A stretch of DNA of 64,000 nt from Kaistia defluvii (lineage in GTDB: Bacteria; Pseudomonadota; Alphaproteobacteria; Rhizobiales; Kaistiaceae), in assembly GCF_040548815.1 (NCBI RefSeq), contig NZ_JBEPSM010000004.1:186001-250000 (forward strand). The letters are read 5' to 3'. Shown one piece after another: positions 44,200-54,693 of this stretch (positions are counted from its first letter, which is position 1; every line of letters begins with the position of its first letter). Under the pieces are notes generated by a model. The model saw only the letters and a program-made list of their open reading frames with translations. It made no database searches and was not told the DNA's origin. Made by a program: the position numbers and the translations under genes.

Positions 44200-45344
44200 C
44201 CGACGTGACCGAGACCACGGCCACCGTGCCGCCCGCCGCTTCGCCCGCCGTGCCGAGCGCCCGTTTCGCACATGGCAATGAGGGCTATTTCGCCCTGGTG
44301 TGGCGCCGCTTCCGCCGCTCCGTCATGGGCATGATCGGTCTGGTGATGGTCGTCGGGCTGCTGCTGATGGCGCTGTTCGCGGATTTCGTCGCCCCCGTCG
44401 ATCCGCGCGCCAACGGCATCGGCTTCGCGCCGCCCGATCACATCAGCTTCTTCAAGCCGGACGGCTCGTTCAGCCTCATTCCGTACATCTATCCGATCGT
44501 CGAGACGGACGAGCTCGATCCGGTGACGTTCCAGCCGATGAACGGGCCGGACCTCGAAAACCCGCATGTGCTCAGCCTGTTCGTGCGCGGCTTCGACTAC
44601 AAGATCCTGTGGCTGATCCCGTCCAACATCCATCTGTTCGGCTCGCGCGACGGGGCGCCGATCCACCTGCTCGGCACCGACAAGTTCGGTCGCGACATTC
44701 TTTCCCGCGGCATTGTGGGATCCCGGATCTCGCTCACCATCGCGCTGATCGTCGTGTTCATCACGACCACGGTCGGCACCACGATCGGCATCACCTCGGG
44801 CTATATGGGCGGGCGGATCGACGCCTGGGTACAGCGCTTCGTCGAGCTGGTGCTGGCCTTCCCGCAATTGCCGCTCTACCTGGCCCTGACCTCGCTGATC
44901 CCGATCACCGCGCCTTCCAACGTCTTCATCGCCTTCGTCATCGGCGTGATGGCGGCGCTCGGCTGGGCGCAGCTCTCTCGGGAGGTGCGCGGCAAGACCC
45001 TGGCGCTGGCCCGCATCGAATATGTCCGCGCGGCCATGGCGATCGGCGCCGGGGACGGGCGGATCATTTTCCGCCACATCCTGCCCAACGTCATGAGCCA
45101 CGTCATCGTCGGCGTGACGCTGGCGATCCCGACGATCGTGCTGCTGGAATCCTTCCTAGGATTCCTCGGCTTCGCCGTGAAGCCGCCGCTGATCTCCTGG
45201 GGCCTGATGCTGCAGGATACCGGCGCCTTTTCGGTGATCGGCTCCTATCCGTGGATCCTCTCCCCCGTCGTCTTCGTGCTGATCACCGTCTTCGCGTTCA
45301 ACGCGCTGGGCGATGGCCTGCGCGACGCGATCGACCCCTACTAG
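44196..45344 (+). CDS. agpC: ABC permease AgpC-like (DppC family)
   Basis: 382-residue partner permease. After the first membrane helix (MGMIGLVMVVGLLLMALFAD) comes a long periplasmic loop of about 110 residues, larger than in most DppC proteins, with LLGTDKFGRDILSRGIVGSR marking its end. The EAA motif is YVRAAMAIGAGDGRIIFRHI. C-terminal SWGLMLQDTGAFSVIGSYPW is typical. The long loop is shared with alpha-galactoside-type systems and may dock the oversized binding protein; that is inference. Confidence 0.87.
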   Translation: MTDVTETTATVPPAASPAVPSARFAHGNEGYFALVWRRFRRSVMGMIGLVMVVGLLLMALFADFVAPVDPRANGIGFAPPDHISFFKPDGSFSLIPYIYPIVETDELDPVTFQPMNGPDLENPHVLSLFVRGFDYKILWLIPSNIHLFGSRDGAPIHLLGTDKFGRDILSRGIVGSRISLTIALIVVFITTTVGTTIGITSGYMGGRIDAWVQRFVELVLAFPQLPLYLALTSLIPITAPSNVFIAFVIGVMAALGWAQLSREVRGKTLALARIEYVRAAMAIGAGDGRIIFRHILPNVMSHVIVGVTLAIPTIVLLESFLGFLGFAVKPPLISWGLMLQDTGAFSVIGSYPWILSPVVFVLITVFAFNALGDGLRDAIDPY

Positions 45345-45354
45345 GCGGAGCCTC

Positions 45355-47025
<1,671 letters not shown>

Positions 47026-47054
47026 CGAATCAGCCTACCCCGGAGCTTCTCCCC

Positions 47055-48425
47055 ATGACTGCCAATCCCAGGATCACCTTCATCGGCGCCGGCTCGACCG
47101 TGTTCATGAAGAACATCGTCGGCGACGTGCTGCAGCGCCCCGCGCTGTCGGGCGCCACCATCGCGCTGATGGACATCAACACGCAGCGCCTCGAAGAAAG
47201 CGCCGTCGTCGTCCGCAAGATCGCCTCGACCCTCAACGCGAAGGCCAGGGTCGAGACCTATACCGACCAGAAGAAGGCGCTCCAGGGAGCCGATTTCGTC
47301 GTCGTCGCCTTCCAGATCGGCGGTTACGATCCCTGCACGATCACCGATTTCGACGTGCCGAAGCGCTACGGCCTGCGCCAGACCATTGCCGACACGCTCG
47401 GCGTCGGCGGAATTATGCGCGGCTTGCGCACCGTGCCGCATCTCTGGAAGATCTGCGACGACATGCTCGTCGTCTGCCCGAACGCCATCCTGCTGCAATA
47501 CGTCAACCCAATGGCGATCAACACCTGGGCGATCACGGCGAAATATCCGACCATCCGCCAGGTTGGCCTCTGCCACTCCGTGCAGGGCACGGCGATGGAG
47601 CTGGCGCTCGACCTCGACATTCCCTACGAGGAAATCCGCTACCGCGCCGCCGGCATCAACCACATGGCGTTCTACCTGAAGTTCGAGCATCGCCAGAAGG
47701 ACGGCTCCTATCGCGACCTCTACCCGGACCTGGTCCGCGCCTATCGCGAAGGCCGTGCACCAAAGCCCGGCTGGAATCCGCGCTGCCCCAACAAGGTGCG
47801 CTACGAGATGCTGACGCGCCTCGGCTATTTCGTCACAGAAAGCTCCGAGCACTTCGCCGAATACACGCCCTATTTCATCAAGGAAGGCCGCGAGGACCTG
47901 ATCGAGAAGTTCGGCATTCCGCTCGACGAATACCCCAAGCGCTGTATCGAGCAGATCGCCCGCTGGAAGACCCAGGCCGAGGCCTACCGCTCGGCCGACA
48001 AAATCGAGGTTTCGCAGAGCAAGGAATACGCCTCCGAGATCATCAACTCGGTCTGGACCGGCGAACCCTCCGTCATCTACGGCAATGTTCGCAACAATGG
48101 CTGCATCACCTCGCTGCCGGCCGATTGCGCGGCGGAAGTGCCCTGCCTGGTCGACGCCTCGGGCATCCAGCCGACCTATATCGGCGAACTGCCGCCGCAG
48201 CTGACCGCGCTGATGCGCACCAACATCAACGTGCAGGAACTGACGGTAAAGGCGCTGCTCACCGAGAACCGCGAGCACATCTACCACGCCGCGATGATGG
48301 ACCCGCACACTGCCGCCGAACTGGATCTCGACCAGATCTGGCATCTCGTCGACGACCTGCTGGCCGCCCATGGCGAGTGGCTGCCGGAATGGGCCCGCGG
48401 CGCCGCCAAGCAGCGGGTCGCCTGA
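47055..48425 (+). CDS. melA: Alpha-galactosidase MelA (GH4)
   Basis: 456-residue GH4 enzyme that hydrolyses melibiose and related alpha-galactosides using NAD and Mn. Similarity to E. coli MelA is strong over the whole length: ITFIGAGSTVFMKNIVGDVL, VVAFQIGGYDPCTITDF, LCHSVQGTAMELALDL, GINHMAFYLKFEH, YFVTESSEHFAEYTPYFI, EPSVIYGNVRNNGCITSLP and ENREHIYHAAMMDPHTAAEL. It is cytoplasmic. It ends the agp-like operon 29 bases after agpD, giving two GH4 enzymes at opposite ends of one transporter operon. Confidence 0.95.
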   Translation: MTANPRITFIGAGSTVFMKNIVGDVLQRPALSGATIALMDINTQRLEESAVVVRKIASTLNAKARVETYTDQKKALQGADFVVVAFQIGGYDPCTITDFDVPKRYGLRQTIADTLGVGGIMRGLRTVPHLWKICDDMLVVCPNAILLQYVNPMAINTWAITAKYPTIRQVGLCHSVQGTAMELALDLDIPYEEIRYRAAGINHMAFYLKFEHRQKDGSYRDLYPDLVRAYREGRAPKPGWNPRCPNKVRYEMLTRLGYFVTESSEHFAEYTPYFIKEGREDLIEKFGIPLDEYPKRCIEQIARWKTQAEAYRSADKIEVSQSKEYASEIINSVWTGEPSVIYGNVRNNGCITSLPADCAAEVPCLVDASGIQPTYIGELPPQLTALMRTNINVQELTVKALLTENREHIYHAAMMDPHTAAELDLDQIWHLVDDLLAAHGEWLPEWARGAAKQRVA

Positions 48426-48448
48426 TCCGAAGCTGGATCTTCCTTCTT

Positions 48449-48573
48449 CACCTCCCCCTGAGGGGGAGGTCGACGGCCAAAGGCCGGCGGGTAAGGGCTT
48501 TCGGCCTCTCCGGATGGTGCCCTAGACCCTCACCCGGAGCTTCGCTTCGACCTCTCCCTTGAGGCGAGAGGTA
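48449..48573. repeat. Palindromic repeat family B, copy after melA
   Basis: CACCTCCCCCTGAGGGGGAG with CGACGGCCAAAGGCCGGCGG on the left and ACCCTCACCCGGAGCTTCG to GACCTCTCCCTTGAGGCGAG on the right make a long inverted element in the melA 3' region. Confidence 0.8.
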
Positions 48574-48638
48574 GAGGAGAGGACAGCCAAATCAGAGCGT
48601 GGCGTAGCCTGCCCCTCCCCCGGCATGCGACGCGCAGG

Positions 48639-48668
48639 GGCCCCGGCGTTTCTCCGCCGGGGCCTTTT
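48639..48668 (+). terminator. Intrinsic terminator of the agp-like operon
   Basis: A perfect 10-bp stem (GGCCCCGGCG / CGCCGGGGCC) with loop TTTCTC is followed by TTTTCGTTT. It lies 214 bases after the melA stop, so the mRNA tail would contain the family B repeat. Confidence 0.8.
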
Positions 48669-48671
48669 CGT

Positions 48672-49262
48672 TTAGGAGAGCGCGGCGGCGATGGCAGAGC
48701 TGGCCATGACCGAGGCAAAGACCACCAGCGCCACGGCGGCGAGGCGCGAGACGCGCGCCGGGGTGGCGAAGCCGCCGGCCGAACGCGACAGCGAACTGCC
48801 GAGCGTGATCCAGCTGCAGGCGACGCCGACGACGAGCACCGAGAACAACCCCGCAAAGCCCGGCAGGCTGGCAAGGTCGCGTGGAAAAATCACGAAGGCG
48901 AAGATCAGCGCCTTGGGATTAAGCAGCGTGGTGACGAACACCCGCCGGACCGAGATCGGCGCCCCGCCCGGCAGCGCCTCGCGCGCCGCCTGACGCCAGA
49001 GCGCCACCGCCGACCCGGCGAGATACAGGCTGGCGACGATTTTCGACAGGATCGGCACGATCGGGTGCTGCGCAGCCAGCGGCCCGACGATCCCCATCAG
49101 GATGCCGATCGCCAGTCCGTAACCGGCGAGTTCGGCCGGCACCAGGCGGAGCGAGCGGCGCATGCCGATCGCGGCGCCGGAGGTCGCCAGCAGCGTGTTG
49201 GTCGGCCCCGGCACGGCGAGCAGCGCCAGCACGGCGAGAACGAAGGCCGGCACCGCCGTCAT
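48672..49262 (-). CDS. LysE-family amino acid exporter
   Basis: 196-residue membrane protein with about six hydrophobic segments and the LysE/RhtB start AFVLAVLALLAVPGPTNTLL. FVTTLLNPKALIFAFVIFP is the second family motif. These proteins export amino acids or related small solutes across the inner membrane. It follows the halogenase gene by 30 bases on the same strand, so both may be co-transcribed; export of an (amino-acid-derived) halogenated product is possible but speculative. Confidence 0.88.
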   Translation of the reverse strand: MTAVPAFVLAVLALLAVPGPTNTLLATSGAAIGMRRSLRLVPAELAGYGLAIGILMGIVGPLAAQHPIVPILSKIVASLYLAGSAVALWRQAAREALPGGAPISVRRVFVTTLLNPKALIFAFVIFPRDLASLPGFAGLFSVLVVGVACSWITLGSSLSRSAGGFATPARVSRLAAVALVVFASVMASSAIAAALS

Positions 49263-49292
49263 GCGACGTCCCGCTTACGCACAGCCCTGGGC

Positions 49293-50837
49293 TCAGCGGC
49301 CATGCTGGTTCACATGCTCTAGAAATTCGGCATGGCCGAGCGCTTTTGAGGCCGCCTGCCGGTATTCCTTCACCAGGCTGTCCACGGTCTCGCGGGCGAA
49401 GGCGCGCAGGGCCGGCGATTTGGCCATCTCGGCCCGCGCCACGGCCGGGTCGAGCAGGCCAAGCCCGTCGAGGACGGGATAATGCAGCTGGGTCTCGACA
49501 TGCGGTAGGCCGTCGAGGAAATCGCCAAAATGCTCGCGCCGGGGCATTTCGCGCTTCCAGTGCGCAAGGCGCTCCTTCGTCTCCGGATGCAGCCGCTCCG
49601 CCTTCACATTGCGCCAGAACGGCGTGTCATCGCGCTCGGTGACGTAATGCGTGTTGACAAAGGTGCGGAAGTCGTCGACCTGCCGGCCGACGCGGCGGTT
49701 GTAATCGGCGCGGTCGGCGTCGGTCATCGCCTCCGGCCGCTTCATGTAGCGCTGGGTGAACAGCATCATCTGCACGATCGTGCCGTGGATCGAGGTCGAT
49801 TCCAGCGGTTCCAGGAAGCTCGACGACAGGCCGACGGCGAGGCAATTGCCGATCCAGGCATTTTCCAGCCGGCCGATCTGGAAGCGGATGTCGTCGCGCA
49901 CCTCGATCTCGCGGCCAAGCGTCGCTTCGACCTCGCGCTTCGCCTCCTCCGGCGTCTTGAACTCGTCGGAATAGACATAGCCGCAGCCATAGCGGCCCTG
50001 GGTCGGGATCTGCCAGATCCAGCCCGCTTCCTGCGCCCAGGCATGGGTGTAGTTGTTGATCTCCTCGCCGGGCTTGATGTCGAGCCAGAACGGCAGCGCC
50101 CGGTTGACGGGCAGTTCCTTCTGGTAGGAGATCCAGGGCGCGTTCAGTTCCTGGACGATCAGCCGCTTGCGGAAGCCGCTGGCGTCGATGAAGAAATCAC
50201 CGGCGAGGCGCTCGCCGCTATCGAGCTGCAGGGCGGTGATGTCGCCGCTCTCCCTGTGGCGCTCGACGCCCTGGATCACCGCGTCGACGATCGCGACGCC
50301 CCGCGACTTCGATTTCAGGAACTTGCCCACCCGCGCCTGGTCGAAATGGAAGGCGTGATGGAACGGACCGAGCGCCACCAGCGAACCGTCCGCCTTCCTG
50401 GCATAGGGCGCTTTCTTCTGCTCCAGCAGCGGCCCGAACAGGTGCATGTCCTGCACCTTGCGGCCGGCGGCGACGCAATAAATGTTGAGATAATCAGACG
50501 GCGCGCCCGGTGGCGCGGCGATGACCTGATGCGGGTCGTCGATCGGGCCGTAATAGGTGAAGCCCTTGCGGCGCCAGTCCGTATGGCGGATGCCGAGCTT
50601 GAAGGTGGCGCCGGTCTCGCGGAAGAATTCGAATTCGTCGATGCCGAAATGCTGGAACAGCACGCGCATCGCCGCCGTGCTGCCCTCGCCGACGCCGACG
50701 GTGGGGATTTTCGAGGATTCGACCAGCGAGACACGGATATCCAGCTTCTGCCGCCGCGCGCTGTCCTCGATGATGAAGGCGGTGAGCCAGCCGGCCGTGC
50801 CGCCGCCGACAATGACGAAATGTGCTGGTTCCGCCAA
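49293..50837 (-). CDS. Flavin-dependent tryptophan-halogenase family protein
   Basis: 514-residue FAD-dependent halogenase-like protein. It shows FVIVGGGTAGWLTAF (FAD site), the catalytic lysine in ETGATFKLGIRH (Lys80, matching Lys79 of PrnA), the halogenase motif AGWIWQIPTQGRYGCGYVYS and FLEPLESTSIHG with the Glu needed for catalysis. All key residues are present, so it may use FADH2, oxygen and halide to make HOCl and chlorinate a substrate. A flavin reductase partner is not encoded nearby. The start codon is TTG at 50837 with GGGAGG eight bases upstream. Similar genes in other alphaproteobacteria lie in sugar-utilisation loci with unknown substrates. Confidence 0.9.
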   Translation of the reverse strand: MAEPAHFVIVGGGTAGWLTAFIIEDSARRQKLDIRVSLVESSKIPTVGVGEGSTAAMRVLFQHFGIDEFEFFRETGATFKLGIRHTDWRRKGFTYYGPIDDPHQVIAAPPGAPSDYLNIYCVAAGRKVQDMHLFGPLLEQKKAPYARKADGSLVALGPFHHAFHFDQARVGKFLKSKSRGVAIVDAVIQGVERHRESGDITALQLDSGERLAGDFFIDASGFRKRLIVQELNAPWISYQKELPVNRALPFWLDIKPGEEINNYTHAWAQEAGWIWQIPTQGRYGCGYVYSDEFKTPEEAKREVEATLGREIEVRDDIRFQIGRLENAWIGNCLAVGLSSSFLEPLESTSIHGTIVQMMLFTQRYMKRPEAMTDADRADYNRRVGRQVDDFRTFVNTHYVTERDDTPFWRNVKAERLHPETKERLAHWKREMPRREHFGDFLDGLPHVETQLHYPVLDGLGLLDPAVARAEMAKSPALRAFARETVDSLVKEYRQAASKALGHAEFLEHVNQHGR

Positions 50838-51008
50838 GCGGCCGTCCTCCCGATGGTCGGGCGGGAGAACCTCGCGGTCTCCGGCCCTTTTCCATCAGTC
50901 TAGGACGCAGACTTTCCCCGCCTCCAGAGCGATTTTGGCTCATGGCGGGTAATCCTGTGCTGGAGCGGGAGCAGGATGCCCCTGCCCTGAAACACCGGCG
51001 TCAGCCGT

Positions 51009-51131
51009 CACCTCTCCCTGAGGGAGAGGTCGACGGCCTAAGGCCGGCGGGTGAGGGTTTACGGCTTCACCGGATGGTTTCCTAAACCCTCACCCGGCTC
51101 TTCGAGCCGACCTCTCCCTCAGGGAGAGGTG
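51009..51131. repeat. Palindromic repeat family B, near-perfect long palindrome
   Basis: CACCTCTCCCTGAGGGAGAG at the left is mirrored exactly by CTCTCCCTCAGGGAGAGGTG at the right; inner parts (GGCGGGTGAGGG and CCCTCACCCGGC) also pair, closing on TTTACGGCTTCACCGGATGG. It takes up over a third of the 323-bp gap between the glycosidase-like and halogenase genes. The remainder of the gap shows nothing recognisable. Confidence 0.85.
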
Positions 51132-51160
51132 AGAAGTCGGAGTTCAGGCCGAGGTTGGCG

Positions 51161-52837
51161 CTAGCGGCCCATGAAGACGCGGCGGGCGATCTGGTCTTCC
51201 AGGCTCAGCCAGCGGCGCGAGACTTCGTCGTCGCTATGGCGCGACGCCTCGCGGGCCTCGCCCTTCAGCGCCTTGAGCCGCTCGACCGGCAGCTCGATAT
51301 GGGCGTCGAGCTCCTCGGCCACCGCAACGAAGCGCTCGGCCGCCGCTACGCCGCCCAAAAGCGGCGCCGCGTCCTCGGCGATGAAGCGCTCCCAGCTCAG
51401 CGTCGGCTCGTAGCCGAAGCGGGCGAAGGCGAGATAGGAGAGTTCGACCGTCGCGTGGTAGGGCGACGGCTCGCCCCAGACGGTCAAGCCCTCCATGCCG
51501 ACATCGGTGCAGAACTTGTTCATGTCGGCGAAGGTGCGGCCGTTGAAGGCATAGCGCTCGGTGCGGCGATCGCCGTTCCACTGGCAGGCAAACTGACAGC
51601 GCAGCACGTTGGGCTGCGTCGGCAGGCGTTCAACATCGGCCCGCGTGAGTTCCTTCTGCAACCGGCCCCAGAAGGTGCGGTTGGTGGTGTGCTGGTAGAT
51701 CGCGCCCTTCGGCATGCTGCGCTGCGCGTCATGCGCGACGGGATCGAACAGATTGTCCCACTGCAGTTCGCTGTAGATCCAGGCGTCCGGCTTCTTCGCC
51801 TTCGCCGCACGGTAGAGGCGCGGGAAGTTTTCGGCCATGTCGGTATGCGACCATGAATCGCCATGGTCGTCGACGCGGCGGGCGGCCTCGGCCTCGTTGT
51901 TGCGGCGGGCGACGCAGCGCGCGCAGCCGCAGACGCCATAGTCGCCGCTCTCGATGTTGACGCCGCCGATCTCGAAGGTGTCGGCGAGCCAGGAGACCGC
52001 CTCCTCCATCCAGTCCATCGTCTCCGGCGCGCTCGGGCAGGCGCTCATGGTGTAGTCGGAGCGCGGGAAATTGAGCGGGAAGTCGAGATCGGCGATCTGG
52101 AAGCCGACGCCCTTCTCCATCGTCGCGGCATGCTGCGGATTCTTCTTCAGCCAGGTCGCGAGGTTGTAGGGGTGGTCGCCCTCCCAGTAGACGCCGCCAT
52201 AGGAGCCGATGGCGATCCCCGGCACGATGCGAACGCCGCGCTCGGTCGCGTAGCGGCAGAGCTCCTGCGCCGCCTCGATGCCGCCATGCGAATTGCGCAG
52301 GAAGCCATAGATGACGACCGAGGGGATCCGGTTGCGGCTCGCGAAGTCGACGAGACGCGTATAGTCGCCGAGGAAGCCGGCAGGCGGCTTGCCATAGGGG
52401 TTGAAGACGCCGATTTCCTGGTGGCCGACCTGGGACAATTCCCAGTTGGTCGAATGGTCCCAGGTCCAGAAGGTGCGATAGGCAAGGCCCGGCGCGACGC
52501 GGCGCTCGCCGGTCGGCACCTGCACGGCGCCACCCTCGATCCGGGCGCGAGAAATCAGCTCTTCCGCGCCATAGATGACGCCGGAGAAGGGACCGCCGGC
52601 GATGGTGATCTCGGCATTCGAGCCGTCCTTCGGCCGCACGGTGAGCGTGAAGGCGCCCTCGGCCAGCGACCGGTCCTCGACCAGGCGGATGACCGGCAGG
52701 CTGGAGGATGCCGCGGCGGCGGGCACGAATTCGAGCATCGGAAACGCCGCGCGGAGCCGCCGTGCCGCATGCACGTGCCGTTCGCCACCCTCCAGCCCGA
52801 CCCGCCCCGCGATCCGAACCTCACCCGTACCGACCAT
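51161..52837 (-). CDS. Unrecognised protein with GH20-like N-domain and likely TIM barrel
   Basis: 558-residue cytoplasmic protein I cannot place in a named family. Residues about 45-95 (FTLTVRPKDGSNAEITIAGG then PFSGVIYGAEELISRA) resemble the small domain before the barrel in GH20/GH67-type glycosidases. The middle (RIPSVVIYGFLRNSHGGIEA, GVRIVPGIAIGSYGGVYW, VNIESGDYGVCGCARCVARR) fits a TIM barrel, with a CGCxxC cluster that could hold a metal. WIYSELQWDNLFDPV and LTVWGEPSPYHATVELSYLA are further conserved-looking blocks. No signal peptide. GGAGG precedes the ATG at 52837. It is divergent from a MocA-type oxidoreductase across a shared operator, so a role in glycoside or uronide breakdown is inferred. 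Confidence 0.6.
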   Translation of the reverse strand: MVGTGEVRIAGRVGLEGGERHVHAARRLRAAFPMLEFVPAAAASSSLPVIRLVEDRSLAEGAFTLTVRPKDGSNAEITIAGGPFSGVIYGAEELISRARIEGGAVQVPTGERRVAPGLAYRTFWTWDHSTNWELSQVGHQEIGVFNPYGKPPAGFLGDYTRLVDFASRNRIPSVVIYGFLRNSHGGIEAAQELCRYATERGVRIVPGIAIGSYGGVYWEGDHPYNLATWLKKNPQHAATMEKGVGFQIADLDFPLNFPRSDYTMSACPSAPETMDWMEEAVSWLADTFEIGGVNIESGDYGVCGCARCVARRNNEAEAARRVDDHGDSWSHTDMAENFPRLYRAAKAKKPDAWIYSELQWDNLFDPVAHDAQRSMPKGAIYQHTTNRTFWGRLQKELTRADVERLPTQPNVLRCQFACQWNGDRRTERYAFNGRTFADMNKFCTDVGMEGLTVWGEPSPYHATVELSYLAFARFGYEPTLSWERFIAEDAAPLLGGVAAAERFVAVAEELDAHIELPVERLKALKGEAREASRHSDDEVSRRWLSLEDQIARRVFMGR

Positions 52838-52903
52838 CCTGTCATCCTCCTCTGGACTGCCGCGCGGCCACTGCCCGCGTTGTTGACAGGATTGCCCATC
52901 TCC

Positions 52904-52937
52904 TATCAAATATCAACGTCGACTATCGTCAGTGATA
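52904..52937. promoter_or_regulatory. 34-bp operator-like site, copy 1
   Basis: The site starts TATCAAATATCAAC and ends TCAGTGATA, with TATCA/TGATA as outer inverted arms. A second copy of identical length lies at 59323-59356 next to the IclR gene; 27 of 34 positions agree. A TTGACA hexamer at 52883-52888 precedes it by 15 bases, so the site overlaps a probable promoter for the MocA-type gene. Regulation by the IclR protein is inference. Confidence 0.7.
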
Positions 52938-52992
52938 CAAATAGACAGTTTCAGGCTGCCGGATCCGCTCTGGCGGCGCTTCGGAGGGTGGC

Positions 52993-54063
52993 ATGACGGC
53001 TGGCTTGAATCTCGAACAGACCTGGCCGATGCCGAGCCGGCCGCGGCCGATCACCCTGATCGGCGCCGGCGACATCGTCAGCAGCGCCCACATGCCCGCC
53101 TATCGCAAGATCGGCCTGCCCGTCGCCGGCATCTTCGATCTCGACCCGGCCAAGGCGCGCGCGGTCGCGGACCAGTTCGACATCCCCGTCGTCTACGAAA
53201 GCATGGCGGCGGCGATCGCCGCGCGCAGCGAGGACACGGTGTTCGACCTCGCTTTGCCGCCGGTGGCGATCCTCGGCGCCGTCGAGCAACTGCCGGTCGG
53301 CAGCGTGGCTCTGATCCAGAAGCCGCTCGGCGCCAATCTCGCCGCGGCGCGGCAGATCCTCTCCGCCATCGACGCGCGAAAAATCACCGCCGCCACGAAT
53401 TTCCAGCTCCGCTACACGCCTTCCATGCTGGCGATCCGCGACGCGGTCCGGCGCGGCCTGCTCGGCGACATCGTCGAGCTGGAAGTCCGGCTCGCCGTCT
53501 ACATGCCGTGGGAGATGTGGTCCTTCATCCCGCATCTCGACGCCGTCGAGATCCCGCTGCATTCGATCCACTATCTCGACTGGATCCGCTCGATCCTCGG
53601 CGAGCCCGACAGCGTCTATGCCAAGGCGGTACCGCATCCGCGCTATCCCGACCTCAAGGATGCGCGTTCCAGCATCATCCTCGATTATGGCCCGAAGGCG
53701 CGCTGCTGCCTGTCGCTCAACCATACTTATAATTACGGCCCCAAGCACATCGACGCGACCATCCGCGTCGAGGGCACCAAGGGCTGCGCCCATCTCGATC
53801 TCGGCTATCTGCACGACTATCTGAAGCCGGTGCCGGAGAAGCTCGAAGTGATCGTCGAAGGCGGCGAGTGGACGACGATTCCGCTGGTCGGCGAGCGCGT
53901 GCCGGATGCGTTCGGCGCGGTGATGTCGAACCTGCAGCGCTTCGCCGCCGGTGAGGACAGCGTGCTCGACACTGACGTGCACGATTCGATCCGAACCATG
54001 GCCCTGGTCGACGCCTGCCTCGCCTCCAGCCGCCTCGGCGGCATCGTTCCGCAGACGGTGTAG
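52993..54063 (+). CDS. Gfo/Idh/MocA-family oxidoreductase
   Basis: 356-residue NAD(P)-dependent sugar or inositol dehydrogenase type protein. The Rossmann part has ITLIGAGDIVSSAHMPAYRK, GIFDLDPAKARAVADQFDIP and the EKP-like motif as IQKPLGANLAAARQIL (Gln instead of the usual Glu). The C-terminal domain has NFQLRYTPSMLAIRDAV and HLDAVEIPLHSIHYLDWIRS with the likely catalytic His. It is divergent from the unrecognised glycosidase-like gene and probably co-regulated with it. GGAGGGTGGC lies before the ATG. The change in the lysine motif's neighbour is seen in some members and need not impair catalysis. Confidence 0.88.
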   Translation: MTAGLNLEQTWPMPSRPRPITLIGAGDIVSSAHMPAYRKIGLPVAGIFDLDPAKARAVADQFDIPVVYESMAAAIAARSEDTVFDLALPPVAILGAVEQLPVGSVALIQKPLGANLAAARQILSAIDARKITAATNFQLRYTPSMLAIRDAVRRGLLGDIVELEVRLAVYMPWEMWSFIPHLDAVEIPLHSIHYLDWIRSILGEPDSVYAKAVPHPRYPDLKDARSSIILDYGPKARCCLSLNHTYNYGPKHIDATIRVEGTKGCAHLDLGYLHDYLKPVPEKLEVIVEGGEWTTIPLVGERVPDAFGAVMSNLQRFAAGEDSVLDTDVHDSIRTMALVDACLASSRLGGIVPQTV

Positions 54064-54093
54064 GGGACGACCCACGGCGCGGCATCTGGCTTT

Positions 54094-54142
54094 CACCTCT
54101 TCCGGGGAAAGGGATCGACGGCCAAAGGCCGACGGGTGAGGC
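54094..54142. repeat. Degenerate family B module
   Basis: CACCTCTTCCGGGGAAAGGG with CGACGGCCAAAGGCCGACGG and GTGAGG resembles the left half of family B; the right half is missing. Confidence 0.55.
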
Positions 54143-54180
54143 CTGCCCAGCGCTCAAGACCGCATTGCGCGCACCGGCCT

Positions 54181-54290
54181 CGTCGCCCCGGCGAAGGCCG
54201 GGGCCCATAGCCACCATCCTCGCAGGCCCTGCCTCCGCCCGCTGGACAGCTGCCGGTGTTTCTGGATCCCGGCCTTCGCCGGGATGACGG
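54181..54290. repeat. Palindromic repeat family A, copy 3
   Basis: GCCCCGGCGAAGGCCGGGGC on the left and TCCCGGCCTTCGCCGGGA on the right flank a variable centre, as in the copies near 3.9 and 16.1 kb. It lies after the MocA-type gene in a 630-bp gap. Confidence 0.85.
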
Positions 54291-54406
54291 CTGAGCGCGG
54301 CGGCTTGCGCCAGAATAATCCTTAATCTTATCAGCGCCTTGACCCGTCGCGTCTGGCTCGACGGATCACTTTTGCCTGCCCGCTCCCCACCCAATCGACA
54401 ACGCGC

Positions 54407-54438
54407 TTTCTTATAAGAAATTACTATTTCAATAGAAA
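54407..54438. promoter_or_regulatory. Palindromic operator candidate of the CUT1 operon
   Basis: TTTCTTATAAGAAA (54407-54420) is a perfect 14-bp palindrome, followed six bases later by TTTC-AATA-GAAA (54427-54438). Both lie in a locally AT-rich stretch 256 bases upstream of the binding-protein gene. No regulator of the fitting type is encoded next to it. The remaining leader up to 54693 shows no further feature. Confidence 0.55.
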
Positions 54439-54693
54439 AACCGCTGTGCTAGCGTTGCCGCATGGCCGCGCAAAATCCCGTTTCAAGGGAGGCGGCCATG
54501 GCGGGGTGACAGGGATGCTGACCGCTTCAATCGCGCCTTCTTTCGACTGCCTCGCGCAAGCGATGGCGGCGCTGGAAGCGTGCCGCTCGGCGACCCGAAG
54601 GAAGGCCAGACCCAGGCGGCGGATTGCTCTCCGCCGGGTCCGGTCCGGATTCCAGAACAGCAGCGCGACCAAACCTGACGGAAGGGACACACC

